Shown here: piece after piece, positions 23,201 through 33,309 of the stretch
Numbering within the stretch: the first letter of the stretch is position 1
Layout of the letters: the number at the start of each line of letters is the position of its first letter
Source of the DNA: Microglena sp. YARC
Taxonomy: Eukaryota > Chlorophyta > Chlorophyceae > Chlamydomonadales > Chlamydomonadaceae
Direction: 5' to 3'
Length of the DNA: 64,000 nt
Assembly: GCA_022414725.1 (NCBI GenBank)
Contig: CM039462.1
Coordinates: 129,711,113 to 129,775,112 of the forward strand
Notes under the pieces: generated by a model
What the model was told of the DNA's origin: nothing
The model's database searches: none
Seen by the model: only the letters and a program-made list of their open reading frames with translations
Translations under genes and position numbers: made by a program

Positions 23201-25145
23201 GCATTCTTCAGCAAGCTCTCTTCAATGCCCAGCCCCAGCGGACCCCAACCCCAGCCCAGCCCCAGCGAACCCCAGCCCCATCCTCAATCCCATTCCCAAC
23301 CCCATCCCCTGGGGTCGGCATTCTTCAGCAAGCTCTCAACACTACCCAGCCCCAGCGAAACCCAAACCCAACCCCATCCTCAACCTCAACCCCATCCCCT
23401 GGGGTCGGCATTCTTCAGCAAGCTCTCTTCAATTCCCAGCCCCAGCGATCCCCAACCCCAACCCCAGCCCCAGCCCCAGCCTCATTCCCTGGGGTCGGCA
23501 TTCTTCAGCAAGCTCTCTTCACTTACCAGCAACCTAGCGACGCCATCCTCGCAAGCTTCTCGACTTTCTTTGAAGGTAGGTGGTGATGGAAGGGGTGGTG
23601 GTGGTGGTGATAGTGATGATGGTGTTGGTGATGATGGTGGTAGTGATGGTGTTGGTGTTGGTAGTGGTTGTGTTGGTGATGATGATAGTGGTAGTGTTCC
23701 CAGCAACCTAGCGATGCTGCCCTCGCAAGCTTCTCGACTTTCTTTGAAGGTGGGTGGTGATGGAAGGGGTGTTGGTGTTGGTAGTGATGATGGTGTTGGT
23801 GATGATGGTGGTAGTGATGGTGGTGGTAGTGGTGGTGGTGTTGATGATGATAGTGGTAGTTTTCCCAGCAACCTAGCGACGCCGTCCTTGCAAGCTTCTC
23901 GTCTTTATTTGAAGGTGGGTGGTGATAGAAAGGGGGGTGGTGGTGGTAGTGATGGTGGTGATGATGATACTGGTAGTGTTGGTGATGACGATGGTGGTAG
24001 TAGTGATGGTGTTGGTGACGATGATAGTCGTAGTGTTCCCATCATCCTACCAACGCCGCCCTCGTAAGCCTCTCATCTTTCTTTGAAGGTAGGTGGTGAT
24101 GGAAGGGGTGGTGGTGGTGGTAGTGATGATGGTGTTGGTGATGATGGTGTTGGTGATGATGGTGGTAGTGATGATGGTGTTGGTGATGATGGTGGTAGTG
24201 ATGATAATCATAGTGATGCTTTCGGTGATGAAAAGCACTTCAACAACACCTCTCACCGCACCACCACTTTTGACCTCTGCCCCCCCCCCACCACCACCCC
24301 ACCCTCTGCAGCCTTCCGAGTTTCCTCAAAGCCCGCACTTGGTTGGTTTGAAAATCACTCCAACAACACCTCCCACTGCACCACGACCACCCCCACTGAC
24401 CCCCCACGCACCCTCACTGACCCCCACTGACCCCCCACCCTCACCCCCCACCCCACTGACCCCCCACCCCCACCCCCCCCCCACTGACCCCCCACCCCCA
24501 CCCTCACCTCCACTGACCCCCACCCCCACCCCCACTGACCCCCCACCCCCCACCCCCACTGACCCCCCACCCCCACCCCCACTGACCCCCCAACCCCAAC
24601 CCCAACCCCCAACCCAACCCCAACCCAACCCCCCAACCCCACTGACCCCCCAACCCAACCCGCTAATCTTCAGCCTTTTGTGTTTTCTCAAAGCTTGCAC
24701 TTAGGTTGATTTGAAAATCACTTTGACAACACCTCCCACCACCCCCCACCCCCACCACTGACCCCCCACCCCCACCCCACCTTTTTCAGCCTTCCGTGTT
24801 TTCTCAAAGTCCGCCCTTAGGTTGTTTGTAAAGCACTTTTAAAACACCTCCCACCGCACCACCACCACCACCACCACCACTGACCTCTGACCCCCCTCCC
24901 CCCCCCCCTGCTTCAGCCTCCAGTGCGTTCTCAAAGCCCGCACTTGGGTTGGTTTTTAAAGCACTTTAACAACACCCCCCACCGCACCACCACCCACCAC
25001 TGACCTCTGATCCCCCCCCCCCCCCCCCTTCTTCAGCCTCCAGTGCGTTTCTCAAAGCCCGCACTTGGGTTGGTTTGTAAAGCACTTTGACAGCAACGAC
25101 ACCCGCCTCTCAATCTCCCTCTGGAATCGAATTCATCCCAAATAA
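20269..25145 (+). CDS. Low-complexity protein with 38-residue repeats (plus-strand gene)
   Basis: The first recognisable exon follows CACAG at 20268 and reads APQYSHPNGYVPSAV...FWNQGDPN. Then come a Gln/Leu stretch (VYVQQALQLQQLQVQLQQ), an Ala/Thr run (21020-21180), a conserved-looking block (RAVRGLLQCQQALF, YDLHKLSH, LLLSELQ; about 21260-21370), thirteen 38-residue repeats (21397-22875) and five repeats of LGSAFFSKLSS (23095-23530). The exon ends at 23575 on AAG|GTAGGT. The last exon starts at 25037 and ends SISLWNRIHPK at 25145, if one T is removed from TTT at 25048-25050. The frame changes at C-runs (near 20400 and 20700) and inside the repeats, so as assembled it is broken. The QALF...LHKL block weakly recalls the C-terminal block of plant ELF3, but I do not assign that name. 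Confidence 0.5.
20985..21190 (+). repeat. Trinucleotide tract (GCT/ACT) coding poly-Ala/Thr
   Basis: Imperfect GCT/ACT triplets within the plus-strand gene, read as alternating Ala and Thr runs in its frame. Poly-Leu and poly-Ser ORFs here are other frames of the same repeat. Confidence 0.8.
21397..22875 (+). repeat. Thirteen 114-bp coding repeats
   Basis: The unit encodes 38 residues: QDQAAPFLSEGSLSAGEE, then LLHQNSTTQTVPHQPSSLNP. Alternate units differ systematically (GGCTTGAGTGCTGG versus AGCTTGAGTGCAGG, CTCCTTCACC versus CTCCTCCACC), so a two-unit block of 228 bp has been copied. Small indels in the units near 21850, 22627 and 22745-22775 shift the frame without a full compensating change. 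Confidence 0.93.
23095..23530 (+). repeat. Five coding repeats of about 100-115 bp (AFFSKLSS)
   Basis: Each unit has GGCATTCTTCAGCAAGCTCTC followed by a Pro/Ser/Gln/His spacer of variable length (SPSDPQPQPHPQ type). All remain in one frame. It lies at the end of the long exon. Confidence 0.88.
23535..24090 (+). repeat. Donor-edge array of the plus-strand gene
   Basis: After the real exon end at 23575, three further copies of the last about 50 exon bases plus 5' splice site follow inside the intron (donors near 23750, 23915 and 24087). Each reads CCTCGCAAGCTTCTCGACTTTCTTTGAAG and then GTAGGTGG or GTGGGTGG, with small changes. They are spaced by GGT/GAT triplet repeats. Confidence 0.8.
24300..25060 (+). 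repeat. Acceptor-edge array of the plus-strand gene
   Basis: Five copies of a 3' splice site and exon start (exon-proximal AG near 24310, 24671, 24790, 24908 and 25036). Each has CAG followed by CCTTCCGTG or CCTCCAGTG, then TTCTCAAAGCCCGCACTTGG. C-rich sequence with CCACC repeats separates them. The last copy runs on into the terminal exon. Confidence 0.8.
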
Positions 25146-25395
25146 CAGGTGTGAGACATGACTAGGGACCAGGGATTTTTATTTACGCTATATATAGCGA
25201 TCGCTAGTTTTGACCCCTTTTCAGCGAAATTATCGCTATAAAAAAAGTAAAAAAAAGTTTTCTTGTTTTTTGCTCTAAATGGCCCCCAAAGCATCAAAAA
25301 GCTATAAAAAGCTATAAAACGCTGTCCCTGGATGAAGCCTGAAACCATAAAGCTAGAAGAAACCCACTTTCAGATTTGAAAAACATATCACTGCT

Positions 25396-25610
25396 AGGGA
25401 CCGGCATATTATATATTGTTATATTATATATATTATTATTATATTATTATTATTATATTATATAATGTTGATCAAAGGCGAGTATGATGTCATAAAAATT
25501 GCATCATATGATATTGTATATAAATTGTAACTTTGGCCTAGTCAGACTGCCGGGATCGTATGATATCATATGATGCCATGATATCATATGATGTAATTAT
25601 GCTGTTCCCT
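25396..25610. mobile_element. AT-rich MITE, copy 1 (215 bp)
   Basis: Begins AGGGACCGGC and ends GCTGTTCCCT, an imperfect terminal inverted repeat. The inverted copy at 42869-43034 shares TGACTA, ACAATATCATATGAT and CGCCTTTG.TCAA. The interior repeats the palindromic motif CATATGATATCATATG and an (ATT)n stretch. It is flanked by TA on both sides, which suggests a TA target duplication as in Tc1/mariner-type MITEs. Confidence 0.6.
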
Positions 25611-25614
25611 AGAC

Positions 25615-26180
25615 ATGAGCGGTGGGGTGGAAGTGGTGGTGGTGGGTGGAAATGGTGGTGGTGAGTATAATTGGTGGTGATGCAGTGGAAGTGGTGGCGG
25701 TGGAAGTGGTAGGGTGGAGTGGTGGTGTGGGTAGAATTGGTGGTGATGCAGTGGAAGTGGTGCGGTGGAAGTGGTAGGGTGGAAGTGGTGGTGGTGGGTA
25801 GAATTGGTGGTGATGCAGTGGAAGTGGTGCGGTGGAAGTGGTAGGGTGGAAGTGGTGGTGGTGGGTAGAATTGGTGGTGATGCAGTGGAAGTGGTGGTGG
25901 TGGGTGGGAGTGGTGACGATGGGTAGAATTGGTGGTGATGCAGTGGAAGTGGTGCGGTGGAAGTGGTAGGTTGGAAGTGGTGGTGGTGGGTAGAATTGGC
26001 GGTGGTGGGTGGAATTGGTGCGGTGGAAGTAGAAGTGGTGGGGTGGAAGTGGAAGTGGTGGTTTGAAGTGGGTGGTGGTGTGTGTTAATTGGTGGTTATG
26101 CAGTGGAAGTGGTGCGGTGGAAGTGGAAGTGGTGGTGTGGAAGTAGTGGTGGTGGTGTGGAAGTGGAAGTGGTGGTAATG
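25615..26180. repeat. GT/GA-rich minisatellite (GGTGGAAGTGGT type)
   Basis: Repeats of GATGCAGTGGAAGTGGTGCGGTGGAAGTGGTAGGGTGGAAGTGGTGGTGGTGGGTAGAATTGGTG in about 80-90 bp blocks, continuing to a (GT)n and G-run at 26183-26226. It probably lies within an intron of the plus-strand gene ending at 27928. Confidence 0.8.
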
Positions 26181-26181
26181 C

Positions 26182-26215
<34 letters not shown>

Positions 26216-26399
26216 GGGGGGGGGGTAGTGGTTTTGCGGTGAAGTGGGAGGGAGAATGGGGGGGGGGCTCCTAACCAAACCTAACCAACTCGCAAAAACC
26301 ATACCAAAACCAAACCAACTCCGCAAAAAAAACCATACCAAACCAAAAACAACTGCAAAATGGCAAAGGTTGTCAACCTTGTTGACAATCCCAAATTAC

Positions 26400-27681
26400 T
26401 AGAATTACAAACACGCACACACACACCACCACCCACCCCAACCCCAACCCCAACCCAATTGCCCAAACCCAACCCAACCCAACCCAACCCAACCCCAACC
26501 CAACCCAAAACCCAACCCAACCCAACCAACCCAACCTAACCCAACCCAACCAACTGCAAATTAAGTTTACAAACTATGTGTCGACAATTCCAATATACTC
26601 ACAATTACCCCTCCACTCCCCACCCCACCCACTCACCACCCCCCACCCATCCCAACTCCCCAACCCAACCCAACCCTAACCCAACACAACCCAACCCAAC
26701 ACAACACAACACAACACAACACAACACAACACAACACAACTGCAAATAAGTTTACAAACTATGTCGACAATTCCAATAAACTACAATTACCCCCCCACTC
26801 CCCACCCCACCCACTCACCCACCCCCCACCCATCCCAACTCCCCCAACCCAACCCAACCTAACCAACCCAACCCAACCCTACCCAACACAACACAACCCA
26901 AACTGCAAAATGCAGGTTGCCAACTATGTCGACAATATCCAATAAACTACAATTACCCCCCCACTTCCCACCCCACCCCACTCACCCACCCCCCACCCAT
27001 CCCAACTCCCAACCCAACCCAACCTAACCAACCCAACCCACCCAACCCTACCCAACACAACACAACCCAACTGCAAATGCAGGTTTGCCAACTATGTTGA
27101 CAATTTCCAATAAACTACAATTACCCCCCCCCACTTTCCCACCCACCCACTCACCCCACCCACCCAACCCCAACGCCAACTCCTCAACTTCCCAACCCAA
27201 TCCCAAAGCAAATGCAGGTTTACAAACTATGTCAACTTGCCCCCACCAATGCTGAGTTTGTTGTAAAACTATCAAATCAGGCAACGCCTCCCGGATGGCG
27301 ATTCTCATATCAGGGAGATGGCGACCAGGCGGCCATATCCCCCCAAACAAAAAACAGAACACAAAAAAAAAACAAGCCAAAACAAAACAGGAAACACAAA
27401 ACAACCCCCAACCCTCACCCAACCAAACCAAACTGCAAATGCAGGTTTACAAGCTATGTCAACTCGCCCCCTACTGATGCTGAGTTTGTTGTAACTATCA
27501 ACTCTGGCAGCGCCTCCCCGGATAGCGATTCTCCCATTGTAAATGACGACCAGTTGCAGCATAACCCCAACCAACACCCCCCCACCCCAACCCAACTCCC
27601 CAATCCAACCCCAACCAAACCAACCCAACTCAACCAAACCCAACCTTCCACCCAACCCAACCCAACCCAACTGCAAAATTC
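26400..27681 (+). repeat. Acceptor-edge array (six intronic copies)
   Basis: Units of about 160-240 bp end in ACTGCAAATGCAG (3' splice site) followed by GTTTACAAACTATGTC. Copies are near 26560, 26745, 26915, 27079, 27212 and 27440, and the seventh begins the real terminal exon at about 27683. Later copies include more of the exon (GATGCTGAGTTTGTTGTAAC, TCTGGCA.CGCCTCCC). The spacers are CCCAAC-rich. Confidence 0.8.
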
Positions 27682-27682
27682 A

Positions 27683-27928
27683 GGTTTACAAACTATGTAG
27701 ACTCGCCCCCCCACCGATGGCTGAGCCTTGTTGTAACTTATCGACTCTGGCAACGTCTCCCTAATAGCGATTCACCATCAGTAAGGACGACCAGGCGGCG
27801 CAACGGCAACGGAAGAAGAGACGAGGTGTGGAGGGGCAGCGTGCGTCAGATCGTGCAGTTTTGCATAAACCGAGCACAGACGCTATGGCGATATTGATTG
27901 CAGAGACCAATACTGCAGTAGTCCCATC
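27683..27928 (+). CDS. Terminal exon of a plus-strand gene, unknown product
   Basis: The last member of the acceptor-edge array continues into unique sequence: DDQAAQRQRKKRRGVEG, then a hydrophilic stretch, ending ETNTAVVPS and a stop at 27928. The cleaner intronic copy at 27440 shows the start of the exon as TSYVNSPPTDAEFVV...SDSPIVNDDQ, whereas this copy has several one-base indels in runs of C, so its frame is broken as assembled. A basic patch (RQRKKRR) is the only motif. The upstream exons were not found; they may belong to the gene ending at 25145 or to a separate one. Confidence 0.45.
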
Positions 27929-28049
27929 GTAGATCTATCGGATTAATACCAGTCAGCCTCCCACCCACCCACCCACCCACTAACCTCTCTCCCCACCTGA
28001 CCTCTATATCCACACCATCCCACCCCCACACCACCTCGCCTTCTCGGAA

Positions 28050-28440
28050 TAGCAGCGCACCAAGGCAGGGGTGAGTTTGCCCCCCATCCAGATTAGGGGA
28101 CCTGAGCAGGTCACCGTTTCCAACAACCAGGTCACTGAGTTTGTAGGTTCCCCTGTGTCTCTTGGCAGGGGTGAGTTTGCCCCCCATCCAGATTAGGGAA
28201 CCTGGGCAGTCACTGTTTCCAACAACTAGGTCACTGAGTTTTGTAGTTCCCCTGTGTCTCTTGGCAGGGGTGAGTTTGCCCCCCATCCAGATTAGGGGAC
28301 CTGGGCAGGTCACCGTTTCAAACAACCAAGTCACTGAGCGTGTAGGTTCCCCTGTGTCCTTTGGCAGGGGTGAGTTTGCCCCCCACCCAGATTAGGCAAC
28401 TTGGGCAGGTCACCATTTCCAACAACTGTTCTGGCAGGGA
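28050..28440 (-). repeat. Four-copy array, about 100-bp unit
   Basis: Each unit holds CTTGGCAGGGGTGAGTTTGCC, CCCATCCAGATTAGG and CACCGTTTCCAACAACCAGGTCACTGAG. The last part recurs as the core of the larger array at 28.8-31.4 kb. On the minus strand the shared core reads SDLVVGN, so these may be edges of one minus-strand exon. Confidence 0.75.
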
Positions 28441-28459
28441 ACCATTACTAAGCCTTTGC

Positions 28460-28740
28460 GACATTCGCCAAAAGAGTTCTATACATGTAAGGAGTTCTAT
28501 ACATGTAAGAAGTTGTATACATGTAAGGAGTTGTATACATGTAAGAACTGAATGTAAGAACTGAATGTAAGGAGTTCTAATACTGTAAACTGTAATGGAG
28601 TTCTAAGGAGTTCTATGGAGGTCTAAGGGGTTCTAAGGAGTTCTATACATGTAAATGTAATAGTTCTATACATGTAACTACATGTACGTGTAAGAACTGA
28701 ATGTAAGGAGTTCTAAATATGTAAGAACTGAGAACTAGTA
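28460..28740. repeat. Short tandem repeat (GGAGTTCTATACATGTAA)
   Basis: About a dozen variant copies of an 18-20 bp unit built on ATACATGTAAG and GAATGTAAGGAGTTC. Confidence 0.85.
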
Positions 28741-28779
28741 CATATGTGCCGTCCGTACGTTAACAACAACCAGCGTCAC

Positions 28780-31413
28780 TGTCATGTAGGCCCCTTGCAC
28801 AGGCACGGGCAGCAGCAGCACATTAGTGCTGAGTGTGTACACCTATGACCACCAGTACCCATATATCATCCCCACCCCACCTACCCTACCCCACAGAGCT
28901 GTAGGGGCTTCCTTAACTGGTCAGATCCACGGTTTCCAACAACCAGTCACTGTCATGTAGCTCCTTGCAGCAGGCAGGGCAGCAGCAGCACCATAGTGCT
29001 TGAGTGTGTACACACTAGCGACACCACTACCCTAATATCATCCCCACCCCACCTTAACCCTACCCAACACAAGCTGTAGGAGGGCTTCCTTAACTGGTCA
29101 GATCACGGTTTCCAACAACCAGGTCACTGTCATGTAGGCTCCTTGCAGCAGGCAGGGCAGCAGCAGCACATAGTGCTTGAGTGTGTACACACTAGCGACA
29201 CCATACCCTATATCATCCCCACCCCACCCTACCCTACCCCACAAGCTGTAGGGCTTCCTTAACTGGTCAGATCACGGTTTCCAACAACCAGGTCACTGTC
29301 ATGTAGGCTCCTTTGCAGCAGCAGCGGCAGCAGCAGCACATAGTGCTTGAGTGTGTACAACAACTAGGACACCATAACTCTATAATCATCCCCACCCCAC
29401 CCTACCCTACCCCACAAGCTGTAGGGCTTCCTTAACTGGTCAGATCACGGTTTCCAACAGCCGTATATGTCATGTAGGTCCTTGCAGCAGGCGGGCAGCA
29501 GCAAGCACATAGTGCTTGAGTGTGTACACACTAGCGACACCATAACTATAATCTTATCCCCACCCCAGCCCTATCCCTACCCACAACTGTAGGGTTCCTT
29601 AATCTGGGTCAGATCACGGTTTCCAACAACCAGGTCACTGTCATGTAGGCTCCTTGCAGCAGGCAGGGCAGCAGCAGCACCATTAGTGCTTGAGTGGTGG
29701 TACACAACTAGCGACACCATATAACCTATATCATCCTCCACCACCCTACCTACCCCACAACTGTAGGGCTTCCTTAACTGGTCAGATCACGTTTCGCCCA
29801 ACAAACAGGTCACTGTCATGTAGGCCTACTTGCCAGCAAGGCCAGCAGCAGCACAATAGTGCTTGAGTGTGTACACACTAGCGACACCGATACCTTATAT
29901 ATCCCACCACCCTCCTACCCAGCAAGCTGTAGGCTTCTTAAATGGTCAGATCAGGTTTCCAACAGCCAGTATATCTGTCATGTAGGCTCCCTTGCAGCAG
30001 GCAGGGCTAACAGCAGCACATAGTGCTTGAGTGTGTACAACCTACGGGACCACCAAATACCCCTATACTCATCCCACCCTTCCACCCTACCCTACCCCAC
30101 AAGCTGTAGGGCTTCCTTAACTGGTCAATCCGGTTCCACAAACACCAGGTCACTGTCTGGTAGGGCTCCTTGCAGCAGCAGCAGCAGCAGCACATAGTGC
30201 TTGATGTGGTACACATAGCGACACCATACCTATATCATCCCACCCACCCTACCTCCCCCACGTTAAGGGCTGCCTTTAACTGGGTTCAGATCACGGTTTC
30301 CAACAACCAGGTAACTGTCATGTAGGCTCCTTGCAGCAGGCAGGGCAGGCAGCAGACAATAGTGCTTGAGTGTGTACACACTAAGCGACACCATAACTAT
30401 TCATCCCCACCCCACCCTACCCTACCCCACAAGCTGTAGGGCTTCCTTAACTGGTCAGATCACGGTTTCCAACAACCAGGTCACTGTCATGTAGGCTCCT
30501 TGCAGCAGGCAGGGCAGCAGCAGCACATAGTGCTTGGTGTTGTACACACTGCGACACATACCCTATAGTCATCCCCAGACCCCACCATACCTCCCCACAA
30601 GCTGTAGGGCTTCCTTAACTGGTCAATCACGGTTTCCAACAACAGGTCACTGTCATGTAGCTCCTGCAGGCAGGTCAGGGCAGTTTTCGGCAGCACATAG
30701 TGCTTGGAGTTGTGTACACCACTAGCGACACCATACCTATATCACCCCACCACCCTACCTACCCACAACTGTAGGGCTTCCTTAATGGTCCAAGATCACG
30801 GTTTCAACAGCCATATACTGTCATGTAGCCCTATGCAAGCAGGCCAGGGCAGCAAGCCAGCACATAGTGCTTGAGTGTGTACACACTAGCGACACCAATA
30901 CCCCTATTATATCCCCACCCCACCTGACCCTAACCCGCACAAGCTGTAGGGCTTCTTAACTGGTCAGATCACGGTTTTCCAACAACCAGGTCACTGTTCA
31001 TGGTAGGCTCCGCTTGCAGCAGGCAGGGCAGTCAGCATGCACATAGTGCTGAGTGTTGTACACACTACGACACATCCCTATATCATCCCCATTACCCACC
31101 CTACCTAACCCCACAAGCCTGTAGGGCTTCCTTACTGGTCAGACTCACGGTTTTCCAAACAAGCAGGTCACTGTCCATGTAGGCTCCTTGCAGCAGCAGG
31201 GCAGCAGCAGCCAATATGCTTGAGTGTGTACACACACGACACCATCCCCTGTACATCCCACCGCACCCTACCTACCCCACAAGCTGTAGGGCTTCCTTAC
31301 TGGTCAGTATCACGGTTTCCAACAACCCAGGTTCACTGTCATGTAGGTCTCCTTGCAGCAGGAGGGAGCAGCAGCACATAGTGCTTGGTGTGACACACAG
31401 CGACACCATACCC
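28780..31413 (-). repeat. About fifteen-copy array, about 175-bp unit, next to gap
   Basis: Each unit carries CAAGCTGTAGGGCTTCCTTA, ACTGGTCAGATCACGGTTTC, CAACAACCAGGTCACTGTCA, TGTAGGCTCCTTGCAGCAGG, GCAGCAGCACATAGTGCTTG and a C-rich spacer. On the minus strand the core reads DSDLVVGN or, in another frame, QLRKPYSLWG. The many one-base insertions and deletions between otherwise similar units, and the assembly gap at its right end, suggest uncorrected reads and collapsed copies. Confidence 0.85.
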
Positions 31414-32413
31414 NNNNNNNNNNNNNNNNNNNNNNNNNNNNNNNNNNNNNNNNNNNNNNNNNNNNNNNNNNNNNNNNNNNNNNNNNNNNNNNNNNNNNNN
31501 NNNNNNNNNNNNNNNNNNNNNNNNNNNNNNNNNNNNNNNNNNNNNNNNNNNNNNNNNNNNNNNNNNNNNNNNNNNNNNNNNNNNNNNNNNNNNNNNNNNN
31601 NNNNNNNNNNNNNNNNNNNNNNNNNNNNNNNNNNNNNNNNNNNNNNNNNNNNNNNNNNNNNNNNNNNNNNNNNNNNNNNNNNNNNNNNNNNNNNNNNNNN
31701 NNNNNNNNNNNNNNNNNNNNNNNNNNNNNNNNNNNNNNNNNNNNNNNNNNNNNNNNNNNNNNNNNNNNNNNNNNNNNNNNNNNNNNNNNNNNNNNNNNNN
31801 NNNNNNNNNNNNNNNNNNNNNNNNNNNNNNNNNNNNNNNNNNNNNNNNNNNNNNNNNNNNNNNNNNNNNNNNNNNNNNNNNNNNNNNNNNNNNNNNNNNN
31901 NNNNNNNNNNNNNNNNNNNNNNNNNNNNNNNNNNNNNNNNNNNNNNNNNNNNNNNNNNNNNNNNNNNNNNNNNNNNNNNNNNNNNNNNNNNNNNNNNNNN
32001 NNNNNNNNNNNNNNNNNNNNNNNNNNNNNNNNNNNNNNNNNNNNNNNNNNNNNNNNNNNNNNNNNNNNNNNNNNNNNNNNNNNNNNNNNNNNNNNNNNNN
32101 NNNNNNNNNNNNNNNNNNNNNNNNNNNNNNNNNNNNNNNNNNNNNNNNNNNNNNNNNNNNNNNNNNNNNNNNNNNNNNNNNNNNNNNNNNNNNNNNNNNN
32201 NNNNNNNNNNNNNNNNNNNNNNNNNNNNNNNNNNNNNNNNNNNNNNNNNNNNNNNNNNNNNNNNNNNNNNNNNNNNNNNNNNNNNNNNNNNNNNNNNNNN
32301 NNNNNNNNNNNNNNNNNNNNNNNNNNNNNNNNNNNNNNNNNNNNNNNNNNNNNNNNNNNNNNNNNNNNNNNNNNNNNNNNNNNNNNNNNNNNNNNNNNNN
32401 NNNNNNNNNNNNN
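31414..32413. other. Assembly gap, 1000 N
   Basis: Exactly 1000 undetermined bases, a conventional gap size. It separates the 175-bp array from a (CT)n-containing array, so real sequence of unknown length is missing. ORFs drawn across it are meaningless. Confidence 1.
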
Positions 32414-32414
32414 T

Positions 32415-32456
<42 letters not shown>

Positions 32457-32845
32457 CTCCTCTCTTCCTGCTGCCTCTCCTTCTTCACACCTACCCACCC
32501 ACACATCACAAACCCCACAGTTCAAGTAAAGGGAAGGCCCTCCCTCACCACCCACCCCCAACCCCTCCTCAACAGAGGCAGTCGGCTTCCTTTCCTCTTC
32601 CTTTCCTTTCCTCTCTCTCTCTCTCTCCTCTCTCTCCTCTCTCTCTCTCTCCTCTCCTCTCTCTCTCTTCCTGCTGCCTCCTTCTCTCTTCACACCCACC
32701 CCACCCACACATCCAACCCCCACAGGTTAACATAATTCAGGAAGGCCCTCCTCACCGACCACCCCACCCCCGCCCCTCCTCGCACACACCCCACCCCTGC
32801 CACAGAGGCAGTTGGCGTCCTTTCCTCTCTCCTCCTCTCTCTCAT

Positions 32846-32883
<38 letters not shown>

Positions 32884-33053
32884 GTTCTCCTCTCTCTCTC
32901 TCTCTCTCTCTCTCCTGCTGCCTTCTTCCTTCTTCACACCTTACCCACCCCACCATCCAACCCCACAGTATAAGATAATTAGGGGCCCTCCTCCACCACC
33001 ACCCCCACCCCCGCCCCTGCTCACCAGAGGCCTGTTGGAGTCCTTTTCCTTTC

Positions 33054-33096
<43 letters not shown>

Positions 33097-33160
33097 CTAC
33101 CGCCTCCTTTTCCTTCCTTCCTCACACCCACCATACCCCCATCATTCCACCCCACCCACC
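32414..33160 (-). repeat. (GA)n-containing array of exon-end-like units
   Basis: Three to four units of about 230 bp. On the minus strand each has a GA-rich end like that of the exon at 33208-33303 (GAAGGAGGCAG), a (GA)n tract, GGAAAGGACGCCAACTGCCT, a G-rich spacer and GGGCC. They lie downstream of that exon, as expected for donor-edge copies. Confidence 0.65.
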
Positions 33161-33207
33161 CTGATCAACCACGTTGGCGTCCTTTACCTCTCTCTCGTCG
33201 TGCTTAC

Positions 33208-33303
33208 TGCCTCCTTCTCCTTCTTTTCTTCCTTGAGAAGCCGCCATCTGAGCAACCCGTGCTTGCTAGGCCACCATGTCGGCTCGCCGTGCGTCGCTTT
33301 GAC
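33208..33303 (-). CDS. Candidate 96-bp internal exon, minus strand
   Basis: Flanked by CCCCAG (3' splice site, upstream) and GCA|GTAAGC (5' splice site). It is exactly 32 codons and open in phase 0: VKATHGEPTWWPSKHGLL then RWRLLKEEKKEKEA. Diverged copies of its first part (VKASTDSPM, KHRLLRWRL) lie upstream at 33640-33700 and 34240-34290. No family is recognised. It could be a downstream exon of the DDT gene starting at 42440, or part of another minus-strand gene. Confidence 0.5.
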
Positions 33304-33309
33304 CTGGGG

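Noticed and set aside
31216..32735. ORFs of 400-480 codons across 31.2-32.7 kb
   Set aside because: They are read through 1000 N and have no meaning.
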